Positions 54,023-63,013 of a stretch of 64,000 bases of DNA are shown piece after piece. Both the position numbers and the translations under genes were made by a program. Source of the DNA: DAOUTW01 sp964523575 (GTDB lineage Bacteria > Zixibacteria > MSB-5A5 > GN15 > JAAZOE01). Each line of letters begins with the position of its first letter. Positions within the stretch are counted from its first letter, which is position 1. The stretch spans positions 1 through 64,000 of the forward strand of contig CAZGAV010000009.1 of assembly GCA_964523575.1 (NCBI GenBank). The letters run 5' to 3'. The notes beneath the pieces were generated by a model, which saw only the letters and a list, made by a program, of their open reading frames with translations, searched no databases and had not been told where the DNA came from.

Positions 54023-54974
54023 AAACGATGCGGAATATCAGCACCCGGCTATGTTTGCCGTCGGCGACATACAGGAGATCGTCGGCCGATACGGCAATAG
54101 CCGTGACGCCGGATAAATCCTCGCTTTTCATGTCGGATTGTCCGGTTCGAAACAGGAGACGGCCGTCGGCGCCGAAGGCCAGAATCTCGCCCAAATCCTG
54201 ATCGGCCACCCAGACGGTGCCATAGGGTGAAACCGCCACCGCCGCGGGTCGGCGGAGAAGGCCGCGCCCGATTTCACTGAGATAATTGCCGTAATCGTCA
54301 TAGACCGCGATCCGGCCGTTACCGGCGTCGGCGACATAAGTTCGGTCCTTGCGGTCGATAGCCAGCCCCATGGGATTGAGCAAAGCTCCCCGGCCATAAC
54401 CGAAATCACCGACATAACGGCTGAAACGATTGAAATTATCCATCTTTATCAGGCGCGAATTATCGTAGTCGGCCACGGTCAATTCGCCCGAGGGCGAAAT
54501 CACCAGCCCGGACAGTTTGCCTCGATTGGAAATAATCTCCGCCGAATCATCCTGGGGAGAAATCTCCTCGACATAATTTAGGCGGGCATCGAGTTGCACG
54601 ATGCGGCGGTTCCCGGTATCGAGGACATAGACATTCAAACCCCGATCAACAACAATATCTTCGGGGCTGATAAACCGCCCGGCATCACTGCCATAACCGC
54701 CGAATTCGCGAACCGGATTAAACTGCCGGTCGAACTGGATCAGGCGATGATTGTCGCTGTCGCTGATATATAAATTCCCCTGGGCATCAACGGCCACACC
54801 GGCCGGGTGCAGGAGATCATAACCCATAACCCGCCCGGAAATCTCTTTTTCCAGCGATAGTTGAATCGGGATGCGGTCGGGAAGCACTTCTTTGGAGGTG
54901 GAGACACCGGGACCACGCCCGGCGCAGGAGAGCGCCAGAAACGAACCCAGGACGAGAAGAGCGGCTCGCATCAT
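54006..54974 (-). CDS. NHL-repeat (beta-propeller) lipoprotein
   Basis: A 322-residue lipoprotein. The signal is MMRAALLVLGSFLALS followed by Cys (lipobox LALSC). The body is about six NHL-type blades: GVAVDAQGNLYISDSDNHRL, DIVVDRGLNVYVLDTGNRRI, GLAIDRKDRTYVADAGNGRI, AVAVSPYGTVWVADQDLGEI, and AIAVSADDLLYVADGKHSRV. Such propellers usually bind partners or peptides; no enzyme residues are evident. It is cotranslated with the DUF5683 gene upstream (one-base overlap) and the outer-membrane gene downstream, so it may be part of that assembly. Confidence 0.88.
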   Translation of the reverse strand: MMRAALLVLGSFLALSCAGRGPGVSTSKEVLPDRIPIQLSLEKEISGRVMGYDLLHPAGVAVDAQGNLYISDSDNHRLIQFDRQFNPVREFGGYGSDAGRFISPEDIVVDRGLNVYVLDTGNRRIVQLDARLNYVEEISPQDDSAEIISNRGKLSGLVISPSGELTVADYDNSRLIKMDNFNRFSRYVGDFGYGRGALLNPMGLAIDRKDRTYVADAGNGRIAVYDDYGNYLSEIGRGLLRRPAAVAVSPYGTVWVADQDLGEILAFGADGRLLFRTGQSDMKSEDLSGVTAIAVSADDLLYVADGKHSRVLIFRIVYEGNR

Positions 54975-55768
54975 CAGAACTTTCGAGTAACGGTCAGTTT
55001 GACACTGGGATTAGCGCCGATAACTTTCGGCGAAAGGGCGAAATGATACTCGCCGATCCGAGACAGAGCACTTAATTTCGCGCGGGCCGATTTTACCGTG
55101 CGATAGGTATCGATCCCGGCGATGACCCGGTTGGCGATGGCCAGCCCGATCAGGAAAGTGGAATTGCGGAAAGCCCGCTTGGAATCGTTTTTAAGTTCTT
55201 TGAAAAAGGCCCGGTTCTCGGCTGAATCCCATTGCCAGAAAAATGAACTGTTGTCGGGCAGGTAGGCCCGGTCGGGATAATACAAACGCCCGTACTGATT
55301 GAAATCTTCGCGGTTGTCATAAAAACCCAGCCAGTCGTAAAACTCGTCCGTCTTCCCGGCGTTATCGACCCCGGCATGAGCCGCGGCATAATCCAGATAA
55401 TTATCTTTCTTCCAGCCGCCATAGACGCGATAAGCGATGAATCCGGCCCAGATGGCCGCTTCCGCCCCCATGAATACCTGACCCTTGAATTTGGCGTCGG
55501 CATAATACTGCCCCGCGCCGGGGAAAATCAGCGACAACAGCATCGCCTTTTTCATTGAAATTTCTTTCCCCGATTTCATTTCACCGGACATATCGATAAA
55601 AGTCCGGTCCTGATCGCCGCCGACGGAGGCCATGAGACCCGATGAAATCGGTTCCGGGGTTTTGAGCAGGTCGGAGTAAATAAGATCCAATTCTCCGGCC
55701 ATGCTCCGGGTCATCAGGCCCAGACAGCTCAGGGCCAGCAGGGTCACGACTAATTTTTTCATCATCAT
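54974..55768 (-). CDS. DUF5683 family membrane protein (first copy)
   Basis: A 264-residue secreted protein with a signal peptide (LVVTLLALSCLGLMTRSMAG). Central text is MLLSLIFPGAGQYYADAKFK, then GQVFMGAEAAIWAGFIAYRV, the DUF5683-type PGAGQxY motif with a hydrophobic helical pair. The rest has YDWLGFYDNREDFNQYGRLY, and ends in a strand-rich tail (YHFALSPKVIGANPSVKLTV). It is paralogous to the next gene upstream. The function of DUF5683 proteins is unknown. Confidence 0.83.
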   Translation of the reverse strand: MMMKKLVVTLLALSCLGLMTRSMAGELDLIYSDLLKTPEPISSGLMASVGGDQDRTFIDMSGEMKSGKEISMKKAMLLSLIFPGAGQYYADAKFKGQVFMGAEAAIWAGFIAYRVYGGWKKDNYLDYAAAHAGVDNAGKTDEFYDWLGFYDNREDFNQYGRLYYPDRAYLPDNSSFFWQWDSAENRAFFKELKNDSKRAFRNSTFLIGLAIANRVIAGIDTYRTVKSARAKLSALSRIGEYHFALSPKVIGANPSVKLTVTRKF

Positions 55769-55769
55769 C

Positions 55770-56684
55770 CTAAAAACTGTAAGTCATGGTCAGCGTCGGG
55801 AAATACTCGTCGTTGATCCGGTCCACGTCGGCCCGGAACGACAGCCCCGCCCCCATATCATCCACTTTATTATTATGTCTCCTGGCGGCCAGAGCCGCTT
55901 CGACCCCGGCGATCAGGTGGTTGGCCATGGTGGCGATGAGGAAAGAGGTCGAACGGTCGAACATCTTGTTGGCGTCGTGCCGCATGTCTTCATAATGCAT
56001 GCGATGGGCCGAATAGGCCACGTCGAGGTTGTCGTAGGTCGGCGCCGTCGCGATCGTATCGACGTCGTCCCACCCGAAAACGAACTGATCGTATTTGCCG
56101 ATCATCTCATAGTACTGCTGGGTCTTGGTATCGGGGAGGTGATGGGTGAAAACCAGATACCCGTCCACATAGACGTCTTCATCATCGCGGTATGGGGGCC
56201 AGTTGCGATAGATGAAATCGCCATAACGCTCCTCCGACCAGTGGGTGTCGGCGAAAATATTGAAAGCGTCCGTTTTATCGTTGCCTTTGTTGTGATACAC
56301 GATCTGACCGGTCCAGGTCAGGGCCTCCAGTCCCAGGAAAATGGCGGCTTTGAATTTCGATCCGGTGTACAACTGCCCCGCACCGGGCACGACCGCCGAA
56401 TAGATAAAGGCCTTCAAAGGACTCTTGGTCGTCTTATATTTCTCGGCGTTTCCGGAAAGGTCACTCATGTCGATACTAGGCGGGCGACCGTCATCGCTCG
56501 ACGACTGCAAATAAGCCCGACCGTCGCTTTGCATCTGCGTCAGGTAAGCGGTTACGCCCGGGGTCTGGTCCTTGTCGCCGGCGCCCGGCAGAAGGCCCGT
56601 TTCGGATGACAGCGCCACAGTCGAGAGGGCTATCAGGAGTATCCCCAGGGTCAGACAGATTTTATGGACGTCGTACCGCTTCAT
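55770..56684 (-). CDS. DUF5683 family membrane protein (second copy)
   Basis: A 304-residue secreted protein with signal peptide (LTLGILLIALSTVALS). It has the same core as the first copy: KAFIYSAVVPGAGQLYTGSK, then FKAAIFLGLEALTWTGQIVY, plus a middle YYEMIGKYDQFVFGWDDVDT and the C-terminal ADVDRINDEYFPTLTMTYSF. The two copies share the PGAGQ-Y motif and overall plan, so they arose by tandem duplication. The ATG has a GGGAGG site and follows the M6 protease by 12 bases. Confidence 0.83.
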   Translation of the reverse strand: MKRYDVHKICLTLGILLIALSTVALSSETGLLPGAGDKDQTPGVTAYLTQMQSDGRAYLQSSSDDGRPPSIDMSDLSGNAEKYKTTKSPLKAFIYSAVVPGAGQLYTGSKFKAAIFLGLEALTWTGQIVYHNKGNDKTDAFNIFADTHWSEERYGDFIYRNWPPYRDDEDVYVDGYLVFTHHLPDTKTQQYYEMIGKYDQFVFGWDDVDTIATAPTYDNLDVAYSAHRMHYEDMRHDANKMFDRSTSFLIATMANHLIAGVEAALAARRHNNKVDDMGAGLSFRADVDRINDEYFPTLTMTYSF

Positions 56685-56696
56685 GATTTTCCTCCC

Positions 56697-59600
56697 TTAC
56701 TTTACCACGGCGATGGTTTTGAAGGCCACTTTCGATTCCGAACCGGACAAAGACACCGCTTCCAGACGGCAATGATACACGCCCGAGGCGATGCCGTTGA
56801 GGCTCCAGGGAATTTCATTTTCGGAATTACCGTCGGTGAAGTCCCTCTGCGTTTTCCAGATTTCATCGCCCAAGGCATCAATGATGGTGACGGTGACCGA
56901 GGCCGGCTGGTTGAGATAGAAGCGAATCCGGGTCTCATTGCCGGTGGCCGGATTGGGATAGTTATAGAATTTGGCCTCTGGCAACAATTCCGACAAGGCC
57001 GACGTCTGGCCCAGCGCCGCCAGCGACAGATAACCCGAACCGTCGGCGGTCCGAGCCGCCATCGGCCATAGGGCGGCTTCATCCGACCAGCCGCAGTTCC
57101 AGGCGTTGAGCCAGCCCGAAGCCCCGGTGGTCACCAGCAAACCATGGTTGCCCGCTTTGACATGCAAGGCCGATCCGACCCCGATGACAGCCTCGCCCGG
57201 CTGACGGAGACTAAAGGCCCCGGCCGAAACCGGAAATCCCTCGATCCGTCTGGCCCCCGGCGAGACCACATGCACGGTGCTGAAATAATTGTAAAAGCTA
57301 TAGCCGAGAACGGTATCCACGAAAATGAACGAGTCGGGATAGTTTATGGTATCCGGGTACATGATATAATAGGCGTCAATCGTCCGGGCGCGGGGAATGG
57401 AATCGAAGGTCGAAACGACAATATCCGGGACATTATCCCCGGTGACGTCGGAGATGATCGGCCGCGAAATGACCAGTTGACCCGGACGGCCGTAATCGAT
57501 GGTAAGGGGAAAGTCGGTGGCCGCCACCCCATGACGGTCATAGCCATAGAGCCGGTTGGTTCCCGGCACAATCAATTCCGGGTAACCGTTGCCCGAAATG
57601 TCGGCTACCGACGGCGCGGCCGCGGCGGTGTCATGAATGTACTCATCGGCAAACGGCTCATAGGGGACAATTTCAGATTCGGCGAAAGTGTAAACCAATA
57701 TATGCCCGGTTGCCGAGAGCAGGATAACTTCGTCATGGCCATCACGGTCGAAATCGGTCGCAATCGGCGGATAGAATCCGGTTTCATCGATAATGACGCT
57801 GTCGGCGACCAGGGAATCGCCGGTCCCTCCGGATTGCGGTTCGCGAGTCATGAACAGGGTGGTAAAACCGTCCCCTTCAAACAGCAGCGCCTGCCCGTTC
57901 CCGTCGAGGCAATAGCCGATAAAGCGGCCGGCGAAACTCCGCAGACTGGTGACCTGTCCGGCGGCATTCCATGCGGCCGTGACGAATTGACCGTTGCTAT
58001 AGATTGCATATATCGAATCTTGTCCGACGCCGGGTATGACGGCCCGAACGATTCCGCCCGAGGGCGTCGCCCGCAGCTTGAAAAGCTGGGCCCGGCCGTC
58101 ATTGGGTAGGCCGTCGGTCGAGTCATACGGCAGATAGGAACAAACCAGACCGTTCTTGGTGCCCACCAGCACCAGAGTCGTATCGTTAAACTTCGCCACC
58201 ACCGGCGGAGCCGTGATTTCACCCAGGGCATCGGCGAATATCGGCATCAGGGCATAAGAAGTGTCGATTGGTTTGGATTGATTGGCATCGGTGACCGATT
58301 GAATGGCGCTGAAAATGGTATCGATATTTTTGGGGTCATTATCCCAGATACCGGCCGGATCGATATAACCGCGCCCGTCGGTCGTCATAGCCAGTATATG
58401 CTTACCTGCTACCGCCATGATCTCATCGTCGCCGTCGCCGTTAAGATCGGCGGCAATCGCCGATGACAGCAAGGGATCGGTCGGGATCGAGATGCGCCGC
58501 GGGAAATTCATGGCCATCTTTTCCTGATTGAGATCGAAGGTCATGATCATGCCCCGCGCGGAAACATTATCGACCCGAATATGAGTATATCCGCCGTCAT
58601 TGGAGATCGAGGGCGGATTAGTGTATGAAGCGAAAGTCGTATTATTGCCGTCGTAGTACAAATCCTGCGGGCTTCCGAAACCCTGATAATAATTGCCGCC
58701 GAAATCGATATGGCCGTCGGCCTCGACCAGCGAAACGAAACGCCGGTTGGGATCCCACTGTAATGTATTGGCGTCGAAATTATTGTCAAAACCGTCGAAC
58801 GGGAAATAATCCATGGCCGCGACCATTTCATCGATATGCCAGACCGCAATCCCCGACGATCCCAGCGGCAGATAGAGATCGTATTCGGGAAGGGCGATGA
58901 TGCTGTCGCCGACGGCGTCATAGCGGGCCGGCCAGAGGATAACATTGGAAGAACTATCCTGACGCAGGCCAACCGGGCCGTCGAGGTCCGAACGGCGGTT
59001 TTCCAGCAGGTAATACTCGGTCGACGATATAGGAATTTTGGCAATCTTGGTGCCTGAGGTACGCATCTTCACCGCCGCCAGTTCGATCGATGTTCCCTGC
59101 CGGTATTCGGCCACCTCGTCAAACCCGAGATAGGCCCGCGACCAGGCCATGGGGAACACCGGCGCCGTCCCATAGACGCCGACGCCATAGTCGCCGATAT
59201 AAGCCGCCGTATTCATGCCCATATTGTCCATCAGGGCGAAATCGCCCATCTGCGTCAGGGGCGGACTGGAACCGGTATTATAAAGATCGATCAATCCCAG
59301 TTGATGTCCGAATTCATGGGCCATCACGGCGTTCATGACGGTGACGCGGTTATCCTGCGACATCGTCTCCGGCATGATGGTGCCTTCGACCACCGTATCG
59401 CGCCCGGTTATCACGGTATCGGGACCGATGATGGTCGTGTCGGGATCCATAAACCACCGGTTGGGCCCCTCGAAAGTGGCGAAGCCGGTGTAAAGATCGT
59501 TGGGTGTCGGCGTATATGAAAACGACAAATCGGTCTGGCGGTCGGACCCGGCATGAAAAATCATGACCGCCTTGCGCCGCCCCTGTTCATCCCGAAAAGC

Positions 59601-60209
59601 GAGACTGTCCCCGTCGGTCTCATAGGCGGCGTTGAGAGCATCATGAAAGAATTCGCCCAGCCCGTAATTCGGCGGTTGACTGCCGTAATAGCTGATCGAT
59701 TTACCCAGATGATAGGCGGAGTCGGACGCCTGCGGCCAGACTTCGTAAACCAGCTGCAATTTGTTATTGGATGTAACTTTCCAGAATTGGGTCAGGGCCC
59801 GCAGATGGGCCTCGAAATAATGGCGGTTATGCGGGGCCGGATCGAGAGCGTTGCCCTCCTGCGCCAGGAAGGTCGCCGTGTCCCGCAAATCGAAAAAGCC
59901 CCGGCCGGTGGTCAGGGGATCATCGGGGTCCTCGTAATTAAAATCAACCCGGATAGCCAGAATCGTGATGGTATCGACGACGTCGGCCGGCATGGCCGCC
60001 TTGGGCAGGCTGTAAGGATGATCGCGATGCAGGTTCAGAAAATTTTCCTGAGCCCGCGCGGAACGGAATAATGGCGGCGGCGACTGATCGACCGGATCGT
60101 TTTGAACCGTCTGGCGATCGGTGATTTTCAGCAGTCGGTCGCCCCGGGCCAGACCGGACAGGCAAATGACAACCATTAAAAGCAGAAGGTACGATTTTCT
60201 CATAATCAT
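56697..60209 (-). CDS. M6-family metalloprotease with propeller repeats and a C-terminal T9SS-type sorting domain
   Basis: A 1170-residue secreted protein. Signal peptide (LLLLMVVICLSGLARG); an M6/immune-inhibitor-A-type domain around residues 80-470 with the zinc site HEFGHQLGLIDLYN; FG-GAP-like repeats near residues 570-1060 (AADLNGDGDDEIMAVAG, ATDFDRDGHDEVILLSATG, VADISGNGYPELIVPG); and a C-terminal 85-residue beta-sandwich (FYNYPNPATGNETRIRFYL, WSLNGIASGVYHCRLEAV). The last domain matches the type A sorting domain used by type IX cargo, and the gene sits next to porV. Its start lies 6 bases after a -10 box. Confidence 0.9.
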   Translation of the reverse strand: MIMRKSYLLLLMVVICLSGLARGDRLLKITDRQTVQNDPVDQSPPPLFRSARAQENFLNLHRDHPYSLPKAAMPADVVDTITILAIRVDFNYEDPDDPLTTGRGFFDLRDTATFLAQEGNALDPAPHNRHYFEAHLRALTQFWKVTSNNKLQLVYEVWPQASDSAYHLGKSISYYGSQPPNYGLGEFFHDALNAAYETDGDSLAFRDEQGRRKAVMIFHAGSDRQTDLSFSYTPTPNDLYTGFATFEGPNRWFMDPDTTIIGPDTVITGRDTVVEGTIMPETMSQDNRVTVMNAVMAHEFGHQLGLIDLYNTGSSPPLTQMGDFALMDNMGMNTAAYIGDYGVGVYGTAPVFPMAWSRAYLGFDEVAEYRQGTSIELAAVKMRTSGTKIAKIPISSTEYYLLENRRSDLDGPVGLRQDSSSNVILWPARYDAVGDSIIALPEYDLYLPLGSSGIAVWHIDEMVAAMDYFPFDGFDNNFDANTLQWDPNRRFVSLVEADGHIDFGGNYYQGFGSPQDLYYDGNNTTFASYTNPPSISNDGGYTHIRVDNVSARGMIMTFDLNQEKMAMNFPRRISIPTDPLLSSAIAADLNGDGDDEIMAVAGKHILAMTTDGRGYIDPAGIWDNDPKNIDTIFSAIQSVTDANQSKPIDTSYALMPIFADALGEITAPPVVAKFNDTTLVLVGTKNGLVCSYLPYDSTDGLPNDGRAQLFKLRATPSGGIVRAVIPGVGQDSIYAIYSNGQFVTAAWNAAGQVTSLRSFAGRFIGYCLDGNGQALLFEGDGFTTLFMTREPQSGGTGDSLVADSVIIDETGFYPPIATDFDRDGHDEVILLSATGHILVYTFAESEIVPYEPFADEYIHDTAAAAPSVADISGNGYPELIVPGTNRLYGYDRHGVAATDFPLTIDYGRPGQLVISRPIISDVTGDNVPDIVVSTFDSIPRARTIDAYYIMYPDTINYPDSFIFVDTVLGYSFYNYFSTVHVVSPGARRIEGFPVSAGAFSLRQPGEAVIGVGSALHVKAGNHGLLVTTGASGWLNAWNCGWSDEAALWPMAARTADGSGYLSLAALGQTSALSELLPEAKFYNYPNPATGNETRIRFYLNQPASVTVTIIDALGDEIWKTQRDFTDGNSENEIPWSLNGIASGVYHCRLEAVSLSGSESKVAFKTIAVVK

Positions 60210-60215
60210 CCCATG

Positions 60216-60244
60216 ATATTAGAGACATCCAATCCCGCTGTCAA
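60216..60244 (-). promoter_or_regulatory. Candidate promoter of the M6 protease gene
   Basis: On the minus strand, a perfect TTGACA (60239-60244), a 17-base spacer and TAATAT (60216-60221). The ATG at 60209 begins 6 bases later, so the transcript may be leaderless. Confidence 0.6.
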
Positions 60245-60250
60245 GGATGG

Positions 60251-60285
60251 ATTCAGCCCGATGATCTTACATCATCAGGCTGAAT
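60251..60285 (-). terminator. 15-base stem-loop at the end of porV
   Basis: ATTCAGCC(C/T)GATGAT and its complement form a 15-base stem, with one G-U pair in the minus-strand RNA, around loop GTAAG that contains the porV stop codon. There is no T run; it may protect or end the transcript by a factor-dependent route. Confidence 0.55.
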
Positions 60286-62972
60286 GCGATTCGCAGGGTA
60301 TTGGCCAATGGCGAATCGACCGACGACGGCACATAGGCCAGGTCGAAACGAGCCGTCCCGTATTGAAGACCGGCGCCGAAAGTCAGGTGCTTCACCTGCC
60401 CTTCCTTGTCAAACTTGTATCCGGCCCGAATGGCGATAAAATTCGAATACCAGTATTCGGCCCCGATATGACGGATGGCGTATTCCATTTCACGGCCGAT
60501 CCCCTTGTTCAGGCCGACCAGCATCTTGTTCAATTCGCCCTGCACAATCAGGCTGTTGTACGGCGTATCCCACAATTTGTAAGACAGTCCCATGGCCAGG
60601 TTGAGCGGCAGTTTGTCCGCTTGGGCGGCGTCGATATAGGAAATATCCGGGCCCAGGTTGGTCAGGGCCGATCCGAACTGCAGGCGGTCGGTGAATTTCA
60701 ACAGCATCCCGGCGTCAACCGCAAAGTCCCAGGCGATACCGTTGCCCTGCTCCTGCCCGGCGCCGATACTGGACAGATGCGAATGGATAATCTTGACCGT
60801 ACCGCCCAGTTTCACCTTCGAATTGAGCGACGTGCCATACGACAGTCCCATTGCGAATTCAAACGGGTTACCCTCGCCGGCCGGATTGCCCTGCTCGTCC
60901 CGGAACTCGATCGTCCCGTAATTCAGGTAAATGGCGCTCAGCCCGAACGTTCCCAGACCCCGCACATTATGGACGTAGGACAGGAAACCGTAGTACATAT
61001 CGAGATTGAGCGTCGGCAGCCAGCGCGTGAACATAACCACGAATTCGCGCCGGCCTTTGGTTTCCAGGCCCAGTCCGTCGGCGGCCGCATAATAAGCTTG
61101 TCCGTCGAAATCATAGATACCCTTGTAATGCTGTCCGTGCAGGCCGCCGATCTGCACGTCTTCCCAGCCGTCATGGGTCAGCTTTTCGAGACTGTACTCG
61201 GTCGAAACATACAGGTTGTTGAAAACCGATCCGATGGTGTAGATATTCGAACCGGTATTGTGGCTGTAGATGTAAACCGATTCCCCGGAACTTACCGGCT
61301 GACCTTTGAGATCGTTGTAATCGTCGATGTTGGCCGCGAGAGTAGCGATCCGGAGAGAATCGGCCATCGGATACTGGGCGCGGGCTATTTCCTCGGCGGT
61401 CATAGTAATCACCTGACCGGATGAATCCGGTCCGGGCACGTTAAAGCGTTTGTATCCGTACCGATTCCAGGTCTGCCCGTCGAATGACAGCAGTCCGCTG
61501 GTGGTGCCGACCCAGACAGTATGATGCAGGCCGTCCGCATAAAGAGCAGTGACGTCATACCTGAAAACCGGGCTGTAGGGCAATTGAATGACGTTGCCCT
61601 CGACCAACCACGGTTCGGCGGGCGCGGCTTCTTCAGTAGCCTTGGTGACGGCGCTATCGGGATTTTCACCTTCACCGGCCAGAGTGGTGTCGCCTTCCAT
61701 GACTTCAGGGGCGGCATTGTCGGACGGTTGCGATACGGCCGGCGGCATATTGCCGGCATTGAGCTCGCGAATGCGGCGGGTCAGGTAATTGTATTCGTCC
61801 TGCGTATGATAGACGGCGATCCGATCGACGATTTTTCCGATGCTGTCATCGATGCGCACTTTGTAGGAATAACTGTCCGTCCAGGTCTTGCCGTCATAAT
61901 AAAACAGGGTGCCGTTGATAACGGCGTAGGCGATGCCCGACTGGGCAAACGAAATGGCATTGACCGGACCGCTGGGCAGGTCTGAGAATTTGTTGAAGGC
62001 CCCGTGATAATATTCCCCGATACCGGCGACAGTCCCGATCATCAGGTGTTCTTTCTCTTCGTCCAGCGTCAGGATGGAGTCGGCCGGAAGGCCATCCGGA
62101 GTAGTGTAACGAGCCCAGGACGGCCCCGAATTGCGATACAGACCGTTATCGGTCCCGACCCAGAGATAGCTGCCGGTGGCTTCCAGGCAGGTCATATGGC
62201 CGACAATCGGCGCCCCGAAAGGCACCGTCAACTGGCTGGGCAAAAAGCGCAGGATCGTCTGCTCCAGCGAAAAGGTGATCTTATCCAGTTCTTCACTGGT
62301 GAAAACGCTGTCCTTGAGTCCGTCTTTCAGTTTATTCTGAAGCGATTTGAACCTTGCGGGGTTCAGCAGGCAGGCTTCATATCCGGACTTGAGCGTATCC
62401 AGACCTCGTTCCAGTTCCTCCATTTCGGCATAATCCTGGGGAATATGCGCTCTGGTCTGGGCGATGAAGGCATCGACCTGCTCTTCGGTGACGTCACAGT
62501 TGGCGTCGACCACCCGCCGGGCCATGACTTTCAATTTGGCCGGGTCATCGTCGTCCATGATCGTCTTGAGGAAAGCGGTCAGGGTCTGATCGGACGACGT
62601 CATATGCGGCCGCCCCGATTTCCAGGTTTTGCCGTCGTACATCAGCAACCGGTCGCCCGAAATAACCCAGGTTTCGATCTTGCCGTTGTATGATTTCATC
62701 GTCACGACATCGGTGATCGGTGCGGAGTTTTTGGCCAGCAGGGCCGTTTCGGTCTGTCCGGCGATGGGGGCGTTGCCCAATCCGGCCGGGTTCCAGTACG
62801 TGGCCGTGGCGTCGTCGGCGATCGAGACGAAGGCCTCGCCCATGCCGGCCGGCCGCGCTCCGGCGGCGACCCGCAAATAGAGAACGGCCGCGTTCGACAC
62901 CGCTCCGGCGGTAGAGGCGGTAATCATAATGAGAATGGCGGTCAGGATCGACAGAGTTGAAACCTGTTTCAT
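60267..62972 (-). CDS. porV: PorV-family outer-membrane barrel with a large propeller insertion
   Basis: A 901-residue secreted protein. Signal peptide at the start (MKQVSTLSILTAILIMITAS). The PorV N-terminal motif VAAGARPAGMGEAFVSIADD, then ATATYWNPAGLGN is at residues 32-65; the barrel resumes at RWLPTLNLDMYYGFLSYVHN near residue 650 and ends HLTFGAGLQYGTARFDLAYV. Ordinary PorV is about 400 residues, so some 570 residues are inserted, holding Reg_prop-like blades (YLWVGTDNGLYRNSG, TVWVGTTSGLLSFDG, DRLLMYDGKTWKSG) and a helical span. The ATG 62970-62972 follows a GGAG. It lies 41 bases after porU. Gene symbol by homology only. Confidence 0.85.
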   Translation of the reverse strand: MKQVSTLSILTAILIMITASTAGAVSNAAVLYLRVAAGARPAGMGEAFVSIADDATATYWNPAGLGNAPIAGQTETALLAKNSAPITDVVTMKSYNGKIETWVISGDRLLMYDGKTWKSGRPHMTSSDQTLTAFLKTIMDDDDPAKLKVMARRVVDANCDVTEEQVDAFIAQTRAHIPQDYAEMEELERGLDTLKSGYEACLLNPARFKSLQNKLKDGLKDSVFTSEELDKITFSLEQTILRFLPSQLTVPFGAPIVGHMTCLEATGSYLWVGTDNGLYRNSGPSWARYTTPDGLPADSILTLDEEKEHLMIGTVAGIGEYYHGAFNKFSDLPSGPVNAISFAQSGIAYAVINGTLFYYDGKTWTDSYSYKVRIDDSIGKIVDRIAVYHTQDEYNYLTRRIRELNAGNMPPAVSQPSDNAAPEVMEGDTTLAGEGENPDSAVTKATEEAAPAEPWLVEGNVIQLPYSPVFRYDVTALYADGLHHTVWVGTTSGLLSFDGQTWNRYGYKRFNVPGPDSSGQVITMTAEEIARAQYPMADSLRIATLAANIDDYNDLKGQPVSSGESVYIYSHNTGSNIYTIGSVFNNLYVSTEYSLEKLTHDGWEDVQIGGLHGQHYKGIYDFDGQAYYAAADGLGLETKGRREFVVMFTRWLPTLNLDMYYGFLSYVHNVRGLGTFGLSAIYLNYGTIEFRDEQGNPAGEGNPFEFAMGLSYGTSLNSKVKLGGTVKIIHSHLSSIGAGQEQGNGIAWDFAVDAGMLLKFTDRLQFGSALTNLGPDISYIDAAQADKLPLNLAMGLSYKLWDTPYNSLIVQGELNKMLVGLNKGIGREMEYAIRHIGAEYWYSNFIAIRAGYKFDKEGQVKHLTFGAGLQYGTARFDLAYVPSSVDSPLANTLRIAFSLMM

Positions 62973-63013
62973 GACTTTAGTCTCCAACGTAGGTATTAAA
63001 AACATTATTTTCC

